From: Phycisphaerales bacterium
GTDB lineage: Bacteria; Planctomycetota; Phycisphaerae; UBA1845; Fen-1342
NCBI GenBank assembly: GCA_016710275.1
Contig: JADJXS010000001.1
Span: 1,054,001-1,118,000 of the forward strand
Direction of reading: 5' to 3'
DNA length: 64,000 nt
The position numbers were made by a program, and so were the translations under genes. The notes beneath the pieces are model-generated. The model did not search any database and was not told where the DNA came from. It saw only the letters and a list, made by a program, of their open reading frames with translations. Each line of letters opens with the position of its first letter. Positions within the stretch are counted from its first letter, which is position 1. Of this stretch, positions 8,676 to 15,423 are shown piece by piece.

Positions 8676-10431
8676 TCACCCGCGGATGGTGCGCCAATCC
8701 AGCCCGAAAGAGGCCAGGTATTTGCGCAGCCGGTCGGCGTCGTTGGAGGTCGAGCGGCGCGCCCGCGACGCGGCGAAGAGCCGGCGACCGGCGGCCGAAA
8801 GCGTCGGGCACTGGCGGCAGATTCGCACGACGTGTTCGAGCTGAACGCGGTCGAATTCGTCCAGGTCGGCAGCCCGCGCTCCCAGCAGCGCGGCGATCGT
8901 GGTCGCATCGGCGGATTCTGATCGTGCAGTTGACGGCCGGCTCTCGACCAACCACGAAGCCTCTCTCGAACGGGTGTCGGCGGAATCAGGGCGGGGTGCA
9001 CCGCCGGCGATTTCGTACCCGCGCGGATCGGCGGCGGTCTGCCCGTGCCCCGCTGTGCCTCCGTCGGTCAGCGCCCGTGCCGATGAGCCGGCGGCGGCCC
9101 ACGCCTTGCGCAGCCGGTTCAACTCCGCATCGACGACCTCGATCGTGATCCGCTCCGCCGTCGCCATGGTGGCCATCCGGGCGATGGCCGCGTTGAGATC
9201 GCGGAAATTCCCCGTCCAGACCGCCTCCGGCGCGACGGCGAACTCAAGAAAGCGGTGCAGCGCCTCGCGGTTGAAACGCAGCGCGACGCCGGTGGAAGCT
9301 GTGAGCTGCGCCAGCTCAAAGCGGATGTTCGGCTCAATGTCCTCGCGCCTCCGAATCAGCGACGGCAGCTCGAAAGACCATAGGTTGATGCGGGCCAGCA
9401 GATCTTCGCGGAATCGGCCGGTCCGCACGGCGGCGGCGAGATCGCGATTGGTGCCGCAGATCAACTGGAAACTGGATTGCACTTCGTGATCGCTGCCCAG
9501 CGGCAGGAATCGCCGCTCCTCGATGGCGCGCAGCAGCATGGCCTGCTCGTCCGGCGCCCAGCTCGCCGATCTCGTCGAGAAACAGCACCCCCTGATCCGC
9601 CTCGCGCAGCAGTCCGGGGCGGTCGTGCGTGGCGCCGGTGAACGCGCCGCGCTTGTGGCCGAACAGGGCGGACATCGCGGCATCCCCGCGGATGGTGGCG
9701 CAATTGACCTCGACGAAGCGGCCCGCGACCTGCCGCCGCTGGCGCTTCAGCTCGTGGATGCGGCGCGCAAGGCTTGACTTCCCCGCCCCGGTCGGACCGG
9801 TGAGAAGGATCGGGGCGGACGAGTGCAGCGCGACGTGCTCGATTTCCTCGATCAGCCGGTTGAACTCGGGGTTGCGGGTCTGGATGCCGGCCTTCAGAAA
9901 TTCGGCGGCCTCGCGCCGCTCCCCGGCGAAGCGCTGCGCGATGCGGTCGAAGCGGGAGAGATCGAGGTCGATGATCGCGTATCGCCCCGGGTTGCGGAGC
10001 GCGGAGCGCGGCGGCGGGGCGGTCTGCACGAGCCGGGCGGGGAAGTGGCGAGACTCGGTGAGCAGGAACATGCAGATCTGCACGACGTGGGTGCCGGTCG
10101 TGATGTGCAGCAGGTAGTCCTCGCGCTCCGCGTCGAAGGGGTAATTGCGGGCGAATTCGTGCAGCGCGGCGAAAACCTCCTCGAAGTCCCAGGGGTCGCG
10201 GAAATCCATCGGGTGAACCACGACGGTGGTCTCGGGCGAGACCAGCCCGACATCTTCCACGATGCGCTGGGTCAGCTCGGAATCGCGATCTGGCGCGAAC
10301 AGTTCGAGGCGGTGAATCAGCAACTCGGGATGTTGAAAGAGCGAGACCGTTGGCCGCCAGGACTCCCAGCGGTTTGGCCCGGCGAATCGATCGAGCGTGG
10401 TGCCGAGGAACCCGAACACAACCCGGTCCAT
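8676..10431 (-). CDS. rtcR: RtcR, sigma54-dependent activator of the RNA-repair operon (apparent frameshift)
   Basis: RtcR senses damaged RNA through its N-terminal CARF-like domain and activates rtcBA with sigma54. From the ATG at 10431 the protein begins MDRVVFGFLGTTLD, and the CARF-like part runs to about residue 185. The AAA+ part has Walker A GPTGAGKSS, the sigma54-contacting GAFTGA loop and Walker B LFLDEIGELG. At that point the frame breaks: one extra C at 9551-9552 moves the rest (DEQAMLLRAIEERRF onward) into another frame, which runs intact to the stop at 8676. Both halves are well conserved, so this is a recent mutation or a sequencing error. Joined length is about 585 residues. The ATG follows a TATACAAT box by 6 nt. 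Divergent from rsr. Confidence 0.88.
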
Positions 10432-10437
10432 GAGATT

Positions 10438-10445
10438 ATTGTATA
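10438..10445 (-). promoter_or_regulatory. -10 box of rtcR, probably leaderless
   Basis: Read leftward, TATACAAT occupies 10445-10438 and ends 6 nt before the rtcR ATG. The TACAAT part is a good -10 hexamer. Transcription should begin at or next to the start codon. No Shine-Dalgarno sequence is visible. Confidence 0.4.
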
Positions 10446-10475
10446 CACATTTATCTGTTTGGCTAGCTTGCTTGC

Positions 10476-10489
10476 TACGGACGTCCGTA
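10476..10489. promoter_or_regulatory. 14-bp perfect palindrome, candidate RtcR upstream activating site
   Basis: TACGGACGTCCGTA is perfectly self-complementary. It lies about 90-100 bp upstream of the sigma54-like element at 10577, the usual distance for an enhancer bound by a sigma54 activator. Assigning it to RtcR is inference. Confidence 0.4.
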
Positions 10490-10576
10490 CGGAACGCTCG
10501 GTCATCTCGCCAGACATGAACATAACAACTTAGTTTTAAACAGCTTACAAGATATATGGCCACCGTGCGGCGATTC

Positions 10577-10592
10577 TGGCACGCGGCGTGAC
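10577..10592 (+). promoter_or_regulatory. Partial sigma54 (-24/-12) promoter of rsr
   Basis: TGGCAC at 10577-10582 matches the -24 element exactly. At the correct spacing, the -12 position reads GTGAC instead of TTGCA, losing the C of the conserved GC. The predicted start near 10603 leaves a 40-nt leader with GGAGG before the GTG. The presence of RtcR makes a sigma54 promoter likely, but the -12 match is weak. Confidence 0.35.
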
Positions 10593-10643
10593 TTATCCCC
10601 CTCCAGCCGCAAGTCGCGACTGCCGTACAGTGGAGGAACATCC

Positions 10644-12227
10644 GTGGCAAACAAGAGCCTATTCGCTTCGATTCGCGGAATACCGGGAAAGCCGGTTGAC
10701 GCGATTAACGAGGCCGGTGGTACGGCGTATCAGCGCGAGCCGCGGCAGGCCCTCGCGCAACTGGCGGTCACCGGCTGCCTCAACGGCGCGTTCTACGCCG
10801 ACGCATCGACGCAACTCGCATCGATCCTGGCGCTGTGTGAGGGCCTGCCGCCGGAGTATGTCGCCCGCACCGCGCTGTATGCGCGGCAGCGCGGGTTCAT
10901 GAAGGACGTGCCGGCGCTTCTGACGGCGATCCTCTCGGTCCGCGGCCCGGGGTTAATGGCCGAGATCTTTGATCGCGTCATCGACTCGCCGCGCATGCTG
11001 CGGACGTTTGTGCAGATCATGCGGAGCGGGGCGGTCGGGCGCAAGTCGCTCGGCACGCTCCCGCGCCGCCTGATCACGCAGTGGCTGGCGAAGCGCTCGG
11101 ACCGGGCGCTCTTCGATGCATCGGTCGGGCGCGATCCGTCGCTGGCGGACGTCATCCGGCTGGTGCACCCGAAGCCGGAGACTCCGGCGCGGCGGGCGCT
11201 GCTCGGCTACCTGCTGGGTCGCCCGCATGACGCGTCGCTGCTGCCGGAGACGGTGCGGGCGTTTGAGGCTTACAAGGCGGCCGCGGACCGGTCCGAGCTT
11301 CGGGTGCCGGACGTGCCGTTCCAGATGCTGACGGCGCTGAACCTGGGCCCGCGCCAGTGGCGCGAGATCGCGTCCCGCGCGCCGTGGCAGACGACGCGGA
11401 TAAACCTCAACACGTTCGCCCGGCACGGCGTCTTTCAGGATTCGGAACTGCGGCGGATCGTGGCCGACCGGCTGCGCGACCGCGCGAAGATCGCGGCGGC
11501 GCGGGCGATGCCGTACCAGTTGCTGACGGCGTTTCAGAACGCCGACGCGCAGGTGCCGCTTGAGGTCCGCGAGGCGCTGCAGGACGCGATGGAAATCGCG
11601 ATTGAGAATGTGCCGACGATCGAGGGCCGCACCTACGTCCTGGTGGACGTGTCGGGATCCATGCACTCGTCGATCACCGGCACGCGGCCGGGGGCGACCT
11701 CGGCGGTGCGCTGCATCGACGTGGCGGCGCTGGTGGCAGCGGCGGTGTTGCGCCGCAACCCGCTGGCGGAGGTGATTCCGTTCGAGGCGGACGTAGTGTC
11801 GGATACGACGCTGAAGCTCAACCCGCGCGACTCGGTGATGACGAACGCGACGCGGCTGGCGGCGCTACCGAGCGGTGGAACGAACTGCGCTGCGCCGCTG
11901 GGGCACCTGAACCGGCGCAAGGCGGTTGGCGACCTGGTGATCTATGTCTCGGACAACCAGTCGTGGATCGAGACCGCGCTGCGGGCGACGTGCGGAAGCA
12001 CGACCGCGACCATGCAGGAGTGGTCCGCGTTCAAGCGCCGCAGCCCGGCGGCCCGGCTGGTGTGCATCGACGTGCAGCCGTACGGCACCACGCAGATGCC
12101 GGAGCAGCGCGACGTGATCAACGTCGGCGGATTCTCCGACGCGGTGTTCGACGTGCTGGCGGCCGTGTCGCGCGGCGGTGCGGACCCGGATGCCTGGGTG
12201 CGGGTGATTGACGAAGTGCGGATTTAG
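10644..12227 (+). CDS. rsr: Ro60-like TROVE-domain protein Rsr
   Basis: Bacterial ortholog of the Ro60 autoantigen. It is a ring-shaped RNA-binding protein that holds misfolded or tRNA-like RNA and is bound by Y RNAs. The 527-residue product has a TROVE HEAT-repeat region (about 15-325), followed by a vWA-like domain with the MIDAS motif DVSGSM at 335-340, then SGGTNC and YVSDNQSW completing the metal site. The GTG start at 10644 has GGAGG 7 nt upstream. It is the first gene of an operon with Y-RNA-like sequences, slipin, rtcB and rtcA, matching the rsr-yrl-rtcBA order known from Salmonella. Expected to be induced by RtcR. Confidence 0.92.
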   Translation: MANKSLFASIRGIPGKPVDAINEAGGTAYQREPRQALAQLAVTGCLNGAFYADASTQLASILALCEGLPPEYVARTALYARQRGFMKDVPALLTAILSVRGPGLMAEIFDRVIDSPRMLRTFVQIMRSGAVGRKSLGTLPRRLITQWLAKRSDRALFDASVGRDPSLADVIRLVHPKPETPARRALLGYLLGRPHDASLLPETVRAFEAYKAAADRSELRVPDVPFQMLTALNLGPRQWREIASRAPWQTTRINLNTFARHGVFQDSELRRIVADRLRDRAKIAAARAMPYQLLTAFQNADAQVPLEVREALQDAMEIAIENVPTIEGRTYVLVDVSGSMHSSITGTRPGATSAVRCIDVAALVAAAVLRRNPLAEVIPFEADVVSDTTLKLNPRDSVMTNATRLAALPSGGTNCAAPLGHLNRRKAVGDLVIYVSDNQSWIETALRATCGSTTATMQEWSAFKRRSPAARLVCIDVQPYGTTQMPEQRDVINVGGFSDAVFDVLAAVSRGGADPDAWVRVIDEVRI

Positions 12228-12229
12228 AT

Positions 12230-12264
12230 CGGCTCGGTGACTGCCCTGATGAGTCCCGAAGCCG
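12230..12264 (+). other. Hammerhead-like three-way junction after the rsr stop
   Basis: CGGC(T) (12230-12234) pairs with (A)GCCG (12260-12264). GGT/GCC forms a small stem (12236-12238 with 12243-12245). The string CTGATGA (12246-12252), G-TCC-C and GAA (12258-12260) then follow the order of the hammerhead catalytic core. The usual GAAA is one A short, and stem II is a single pair. Cleavage activity is doubtful. Confidence 0.25.
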
Positions 12265-12275
12265 TGCAAGAACGT

Positions 12276-12414
12276 GGATCGGTGCTGCGGAATGCCTGGT
12301 GGAACTACATGTACACTGATTGTTGCGGGTTCGAGTCCCGCCGACGGCTCACGCTGTCGTAGCTCAATTGGATAGAGCATCAGCAGTTCGCCCTCGTGGC
12401 GAGGGTTTCACCCA
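12276..12414 (+). ncRNA. YrlA-like Y RNA with a circularly permuted tRNA module
   Basis: Outer stem GGTGGAAC (12298-12305) pairs with GTTTCACC (12405-12412). Inner stem CTGAT (12316-12320) pairs with ATCAG (12379-12383) at the anticodon-stem position. Between them come a 4-nt variable-like loop, T-arm GCGGG-TTCGAGT-CCCGC (12325-12341), acceptor-like hairpin CGACGGC-TCAC-GCTGTCG (12342-12359, one G-U), linker TA, and D-arm GCTC-AATTGGATA-GAGC (12362-12378). A side hairpin CCCTCG/CGAGGG occupies 12391-12405 and competes for one base with the outer stem. The order is that of a tRNA opened in the anticodon and closed across the acceptor. Bacterial YrlA RNAs are known to mimic tRNA and bind Rsr. 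The 5' motif from 12276 recurs at 12446. Exact ends are uncertain. Confidence 0.8.
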
Positions 12415-12445
12415 AATTCGTCCGCAGTGCCGATCGACGATATTC

Positions 12446-12566
12446 GGATCGTGCGCGGGGAATGCCCGCAGGAGTACATGGTCTTGACCCATTTCGGCGA
12501 CGCGGAAGTCAGCCTGTCGCGCGATTCGCGCGGCGCGGCGCTCCCGTACTCGCGTTCTCCTGCATC
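12446..12566 (+). ncRNA. Second Y-RNA-like element, no tRNA module seen
   Basis: GGATCGTGCGCGGGGAATGCC followed by GGAGTACATG (12446-12480) closely repeats the 5' part of the first Y RNA (GGATCGGTGCTGCGGAATGCC with GGAACTACATG). Its closing stem GCAGGAGTAC (12468-12477) pairs with GTTCTCCTGC (12554-12563) over ten positions with a single U-U mismatch. The interior holds small hairpins such as GCGCG-ATT-CGCGC but no T-loop or D-loop consensus. It may be the counterpart of YrlB, a second Y RNA in some rtc operons. Confidence 0.55.
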
Positions 12567-12723
12567 CTCTCGTCCCCGCGCGCGATCCGGTTGTTCCTCT
12601 TGTCACCTTCTCCCGTACGGCGCTCGTCGCCGGCGGCGCGCATCGAACGCGCCAGCGCTGTGAGCGCCGCCGCAGATGCCGTGAACCGGAGATCTTGGAA
12701 GTGGCAGCCCCGATTTGCCGGTC

Positions 12724-12871
12724 GCGACGATCTCTCGTCGCAGGCTTCGGCTTCGATCGGACGCTGCCTGGTTGCCCCACAAAGGGCGGGGTTCAAATCC
12801 CCAAACGGATCGGCATGTCGAGGCGGGCCTTCGGGCCGCGTCTCGAGCGCGCCTTGCGAGCCGGCAGGCTC
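12724..12871 (+). other. Cluster of strong hairpins including a T-arm-like loop
   Basis: Four RNA hairpins stand in a row before the slipin gene: GCGACGA-TCTC-TCGTCGC (12724-12741, perfect); GGGG-TTCAAAT-CCCC (12788-12802) with a canonical T-loop; a UUCG-capped stem with outer TCGAG/CTCGA (12818-12846); and GAGCC-GGCA-GGCTC (12858-12871). No matching D-arm or acceptor was found for this T-loop, so a third Y RNA is only a possibility. Confidence 0.4.
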
Positions 12872-12935
12872 CCGCGCACTGGGGGCGGCCTCGGCGGCCG
12901 ATCCGACTTGAATCGTTGCGAAAGGACGGCGAATC

Positions 12936-13742
12936 ATGGAGCTGATGCACTACATCCTGTTGTCGGCGTGCGCGGTCGTGACCCTGGTGTGGGTGATGGT
13001 GCGCGTGATCGTGGTGCCCGAAGGTTGGTCGGCGCTGGAGTACCGCAACGGGCGGTATCGCGGAGCGCTCTCGGCCGGGCTGCACCTGCGCCCGCGCGTC
13101 TTGACGCGGGTGGAGCTCGTGGACCTGCGCGATCGCGTGCTGACGCTCAGCGGTCAGGAGGTGCTCAGCGCGGACAACGTCGGCCTGCGGCTCAGCGCGG
13201 TGGCGACCTATTGTGTGGCGGATGCAGCGCGGGCGATCAACACCGTGCAGGATTACCAGACGGCGGTCTACGCGGCCGCTCAATTGGCGATTCGTGCGGT
13301 CGTGGCCGGCATGAAGCTGGACGAGCTCCTCACCAATCGGGCCGGACTCGGGCGCCTTGCGTTTGAGGCCGCCCGCGAGCCGGTGGGGCGTCTGGGGCTG
13401 CGCCTTTCGTCGATCGAAGTGCGCGACATGATGTTCCCCGGCGAGTTCAAACGGGCCTTTGCGGAAGTGGTGAAGGCGCGGCAGGAAGGACAGGCGGCCA
13501 TCGAGCGTGCCCGGGCCGAGGCGGCCGTTCTGCGGAGCCTGTCCAACACGGCGCGGCTGCTGGAAGGCAACCCTGCGCTGATGAATCTGCGTATCCTGCA
13601 GAGTGCCGGCGGGTCCACCGGCAACACGCTCGTGCTGGGTGTGCCCGGCGGCCTGACGCCGCTGGAGAGAATGGACACGACCAGCGGCCGCCCGTCGCGG
13701 CGCGATGCGCCGAAGCAGGAGGAGCCGGACAGCCCGCAGTAA
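12936..13742 (+). CDS. Slipin-family SPFH membrane protein of the rtc operon
   Basis: A 268-residue prohibitin/stomatin-type protein. One N-terminal membrane segment (about 5-26) is followed by an SPFH/band-7 domain (about 27-200: VVPEGWSALEYRNGRY, EVLSADNVGLRLSAVATYCV) and a coiled-coil rich in Ala, Glu and Arg (FAEVVKARQEGQAAIERARAEA). Slipins form membrane-associated oligomers. Several bacterial RNA-repair operons carry one between Rsr and RtcB, but its role there is not established. The start at 12936 has AAGGA upstream. It sits downstream of the Y-RNA interval and 152 bp before rtcB. Confidence 0.88.
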   Translation: MELMHYILLSACAVVTLVWVMVRVIVVPEGWSALEYRNGRYRGALSAGLHLRPRVLTRVELVDLRDRVLTLSGQEVLSADNVGLRLSAVATYCVADAARAINTVQDYQTAVYAAAQLAIRAVVAGMKLDELLTNRAGLGRLAFEAAREPVGRLGLRLSSIEVRDMMFPGEFKRAFAEVVKARQEGQAAIERARAEAAVLRSLSNTARLLEGNPALMNLRILQSAGGSTGNTLVLGVPGGLTPLERMDTTSGRPSRRDAPKQEEPDSPQ

Positions 13743-13894
13743 TGACAAGGGGGCCGAGCGCCGCCGGTAGGCGGCGCCGGCCTGTCCCTTCGCATCGATT
13801 GCATGAGTGCCATGCACGTCGTGCGCGGGCGCCGAACAGTGCCGAATCACTGTCGATTCGAGCGACCTGTCACAGATCGATCGGAGATGTCACC

Positions 13895-15394
13895 ATGCCC
13901 GAAGCCGTGCGACCCGAGTTGATCCCCACCGGCGAGGCAACCGCCATCCTGCCGGTCGAGGGCGGGCGGCTCTCGCCCGTCACCGTCATCGGCACGCCGG
14001 CGATCCGCGAGACTTTTGACGCCCAGACGCTGCAACAGGCGCTCAACTCGCGCAGCGGGCCGGGCGTGTCGCAGGTGGTGCTGAACCCCGATGCGCACGT
14101 CGGCTTCGGCGCGCCGATCGGCTGCGTCATGGCGTCGGCGTCGCACATTTACCCCGGCCCTGTCGGCGTCGACATCAAGTGTTCCATGAGCCTGCTGCAG
14201 TTGGATCTGCCGGCTGATGCACTGCGGGACCGCACGACCCGCCGCGCGCTGATCGACGCGATCTGCAAGCGCGTCCCCACCGGCGCGGGGCGCGGCCAGC
14301 GGCATGCGCCGCTGGCCCGGTGGGTCGATGCAGCGCTCGGAAAACAGGCGGTGACGTTCGGGGCCACGCCGGCGGTGTGCGAAGCGCTGGGCATCCCGCC
14401 CCAGTGGGCGGCCCGCTGCGAGGACAGCGCGCATGCCGGGCACGATGACACGCACGACGCGCTGTGGGCGCGGCTCGACCTGCTGCTGCGCGGCGCCGAA
14501 CTGGGCAACTTCGCGGAAAAAATCGGCCAACTGGGGTCGTACGGCGGCGGCAATCACTTCGGCGAGTGCGAGATCGTGCACGTCGGCAAGTCCGAGCGCG
14601 CGCGGTCGGTGGCGCAGGCGTTCGGACTGCGCGACGGCTGCGCGGCGTTCCTGTCGCACTGCGGCTCGCGCGGACTGGGTCACAACCTGGCGTCGCGGCA
14701 GTTCAAGCTGCTGCAGGCCATGTTCGAGCGCTGGGGCACGCGCTATCCGGGGAATGACCGCGAACTCTGCTATGCACCGCTGGGCACGCCCGAGGCCAAT
14801 GCGTATCTGGATGACATGGCGCTGGGGGCAAACTTCGCGACGATCAACCACCTGCTCATCAACGCGCTGGTGCTGGAGGCGTTCAACGAGGTGATCCCCG
14901 GCGTGCACGGCGAACTGGTGTACTTCATCAGCCACAACATCGCGCGGCGCGAAATCGTGGAGGGGCGGCCGACGTGGGTGATGCGAAAGGGCGCGACGCG
15001 CGCGTTTCCGGCCGGCCACCCGGCGCTGGCCGGCACGCCATTCGCCGACGTCGGGCACCCGATCCTGCTGCCGGGAAATCCGCAGAGCGGCTCGGCGGTG
15101 ATGGTCGCCGAGCCGGGGGCGGCGCTGAGCTGCTTCAGCGTGAACCACGGGGCCGGGCGGGCCATGGGCCGCAAGCACGCGATCCGCACCCTGAGCCAGG
15201 AACAGATCGACGACTCGCTGGAGCGCAGCGACATTCTGACCAACTGCCGGCAGTATCCGCGCGATGAGGCGCCGGCCGCGTACAAGGACTTCGAGGAAGT
15301 GCTGCGATCGGTGAAGCTGGCGGGATTGGCGAGCGAGGTGGCGCGGCTGGAGGCGCGCTTTGTAATCAAGGACGCGAGTGCGGCGGATGATTGA
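13895..15394 (+). CDS. rtcB: RNA-splicing ligase RtcB
   Basis: GTP- and manganese-dependent ligase that joins RNA 2',3'-cyclic-phosphate or 3'-phosphate ends to 5'-OH ends. The 499-residue protein has the metal-site elements in order: NPDAHVGFGAPIG, GVDIKCSM (Cys ligand), GSYGGGNHFGE, SHCGSRGLGH and FSVNHGAGRAMGRK, the last holding the guanylylated histidine. The familiar D-V-G-C-G is here D-I-K-C-S, a subfamily difference. The ATG at 13895 was chosen over an upstream ATG at 13742. It matches where homology begins and has GGAG upstream. rtcA follows 29 nt later. Confidence 0.95.
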   Translation: MPEAVRPELIPTGEATAILPVEGGRLSPVTVIGTPAIRETFDAQTLQQALNSRSGPGVSQVVLNPDAHVGFGAPIGCVMASASHIYPGPVGVDIKCSMSLLQLDLPADALRDRTTRRALIDAICKRVPTGAGRGQRHAPLARWVDAALGKQAVTFGATPAVCEALGIPPQWAARCEDSAHAGHDDTHDALWARLDLLLRGAELGNFAEKIGQLGSYGGGNHFGECEIVHVGKSERARSVAQAFGLRDGCAAFLSHCGSRGLGHNLASRQFKLLQAMFERWGTRYPGNDRELCYAPLGTPEANAYLDDMALGANFATINHLLINALVLEAFNEVIPGVHGELVYFISHNIARREIVEGRPTWVMRKGATRAFPAGHPALAGTPFADVGHPILLPGNPQSGSAVMVAEPGAALSCFSVNHGAGRAMGRKHAIRTLSQEQIDDSLERSDILTNCRQYPRDEAPAAYKDFEEVLRSVKLAGLASEVARLEARFVIKDASAADD

Positions 15395-15423
15395 GGCGCG
15401 GCGGCGTTGCGGGAGTCGAGCGG

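Larger units (their letters stand above)
10432..10643. other. AT-rich divergent control region between rtcR and rsr
   Basis: This 212-bp interval is much more AT-rich than the rest of the window, especially 10432-10560. It holds the probable rtcR -10 box, a 14-bp palindrome and a partial sigma54 site. It fits an RtcR-controlled divergent promoter region. A second imperfect sigma54-like string, TTGGCT...TTGCT, occurs near 10460 with one extra base of spacing. Confidence 0.6.
12228..12935 (+). other. Structured non-coding interval of the rtc operon
   Basis: This 708-bp gap lies between rsr and the slipin gene and shows no credible protein. It is packed with pairable RNA: a hammerhead-like junction (12230-12264), a permuted tRNA-like Y RNA (12276-12414), a second Y-RNA-like element (12446-12566), a perfect hairpin GCGACGA/TCGTCGC (12724-12741), a T-arm-like hairpin (12788-12802), a UUCG-capped hairpin (12818-12846) and GAGCC/GGCTC (12858-12871). 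Known rtc operons carry Y RNAs at this place. Confidence 0.8.

Noticed and set aside
12427..12663. 78-codon plus ORF in the rtc non-coding interval
   Set aside because: It overlaps the second Y-RNA-like element, has a Ser/Arg-rich second half, no ribosome site and no recognisable family.
12364..12780. 138-codon minus-strand ORF in the rtc interval
   Set aside because: Arg-rich shadow with no motif or ribosome site, antisense to the structured RNAs.
12353..12810. A conventional tRNA with a 400-nt intron (D-arm at 12362, T-arm at 12788)
   Set aside because: The bases after the distant T-arm (CAAACGG) do not pair with the acceptor strand GCTGTCG, whereas the nearby CGACGGC at 12342 pairs fully; the permuted fold explains it better.
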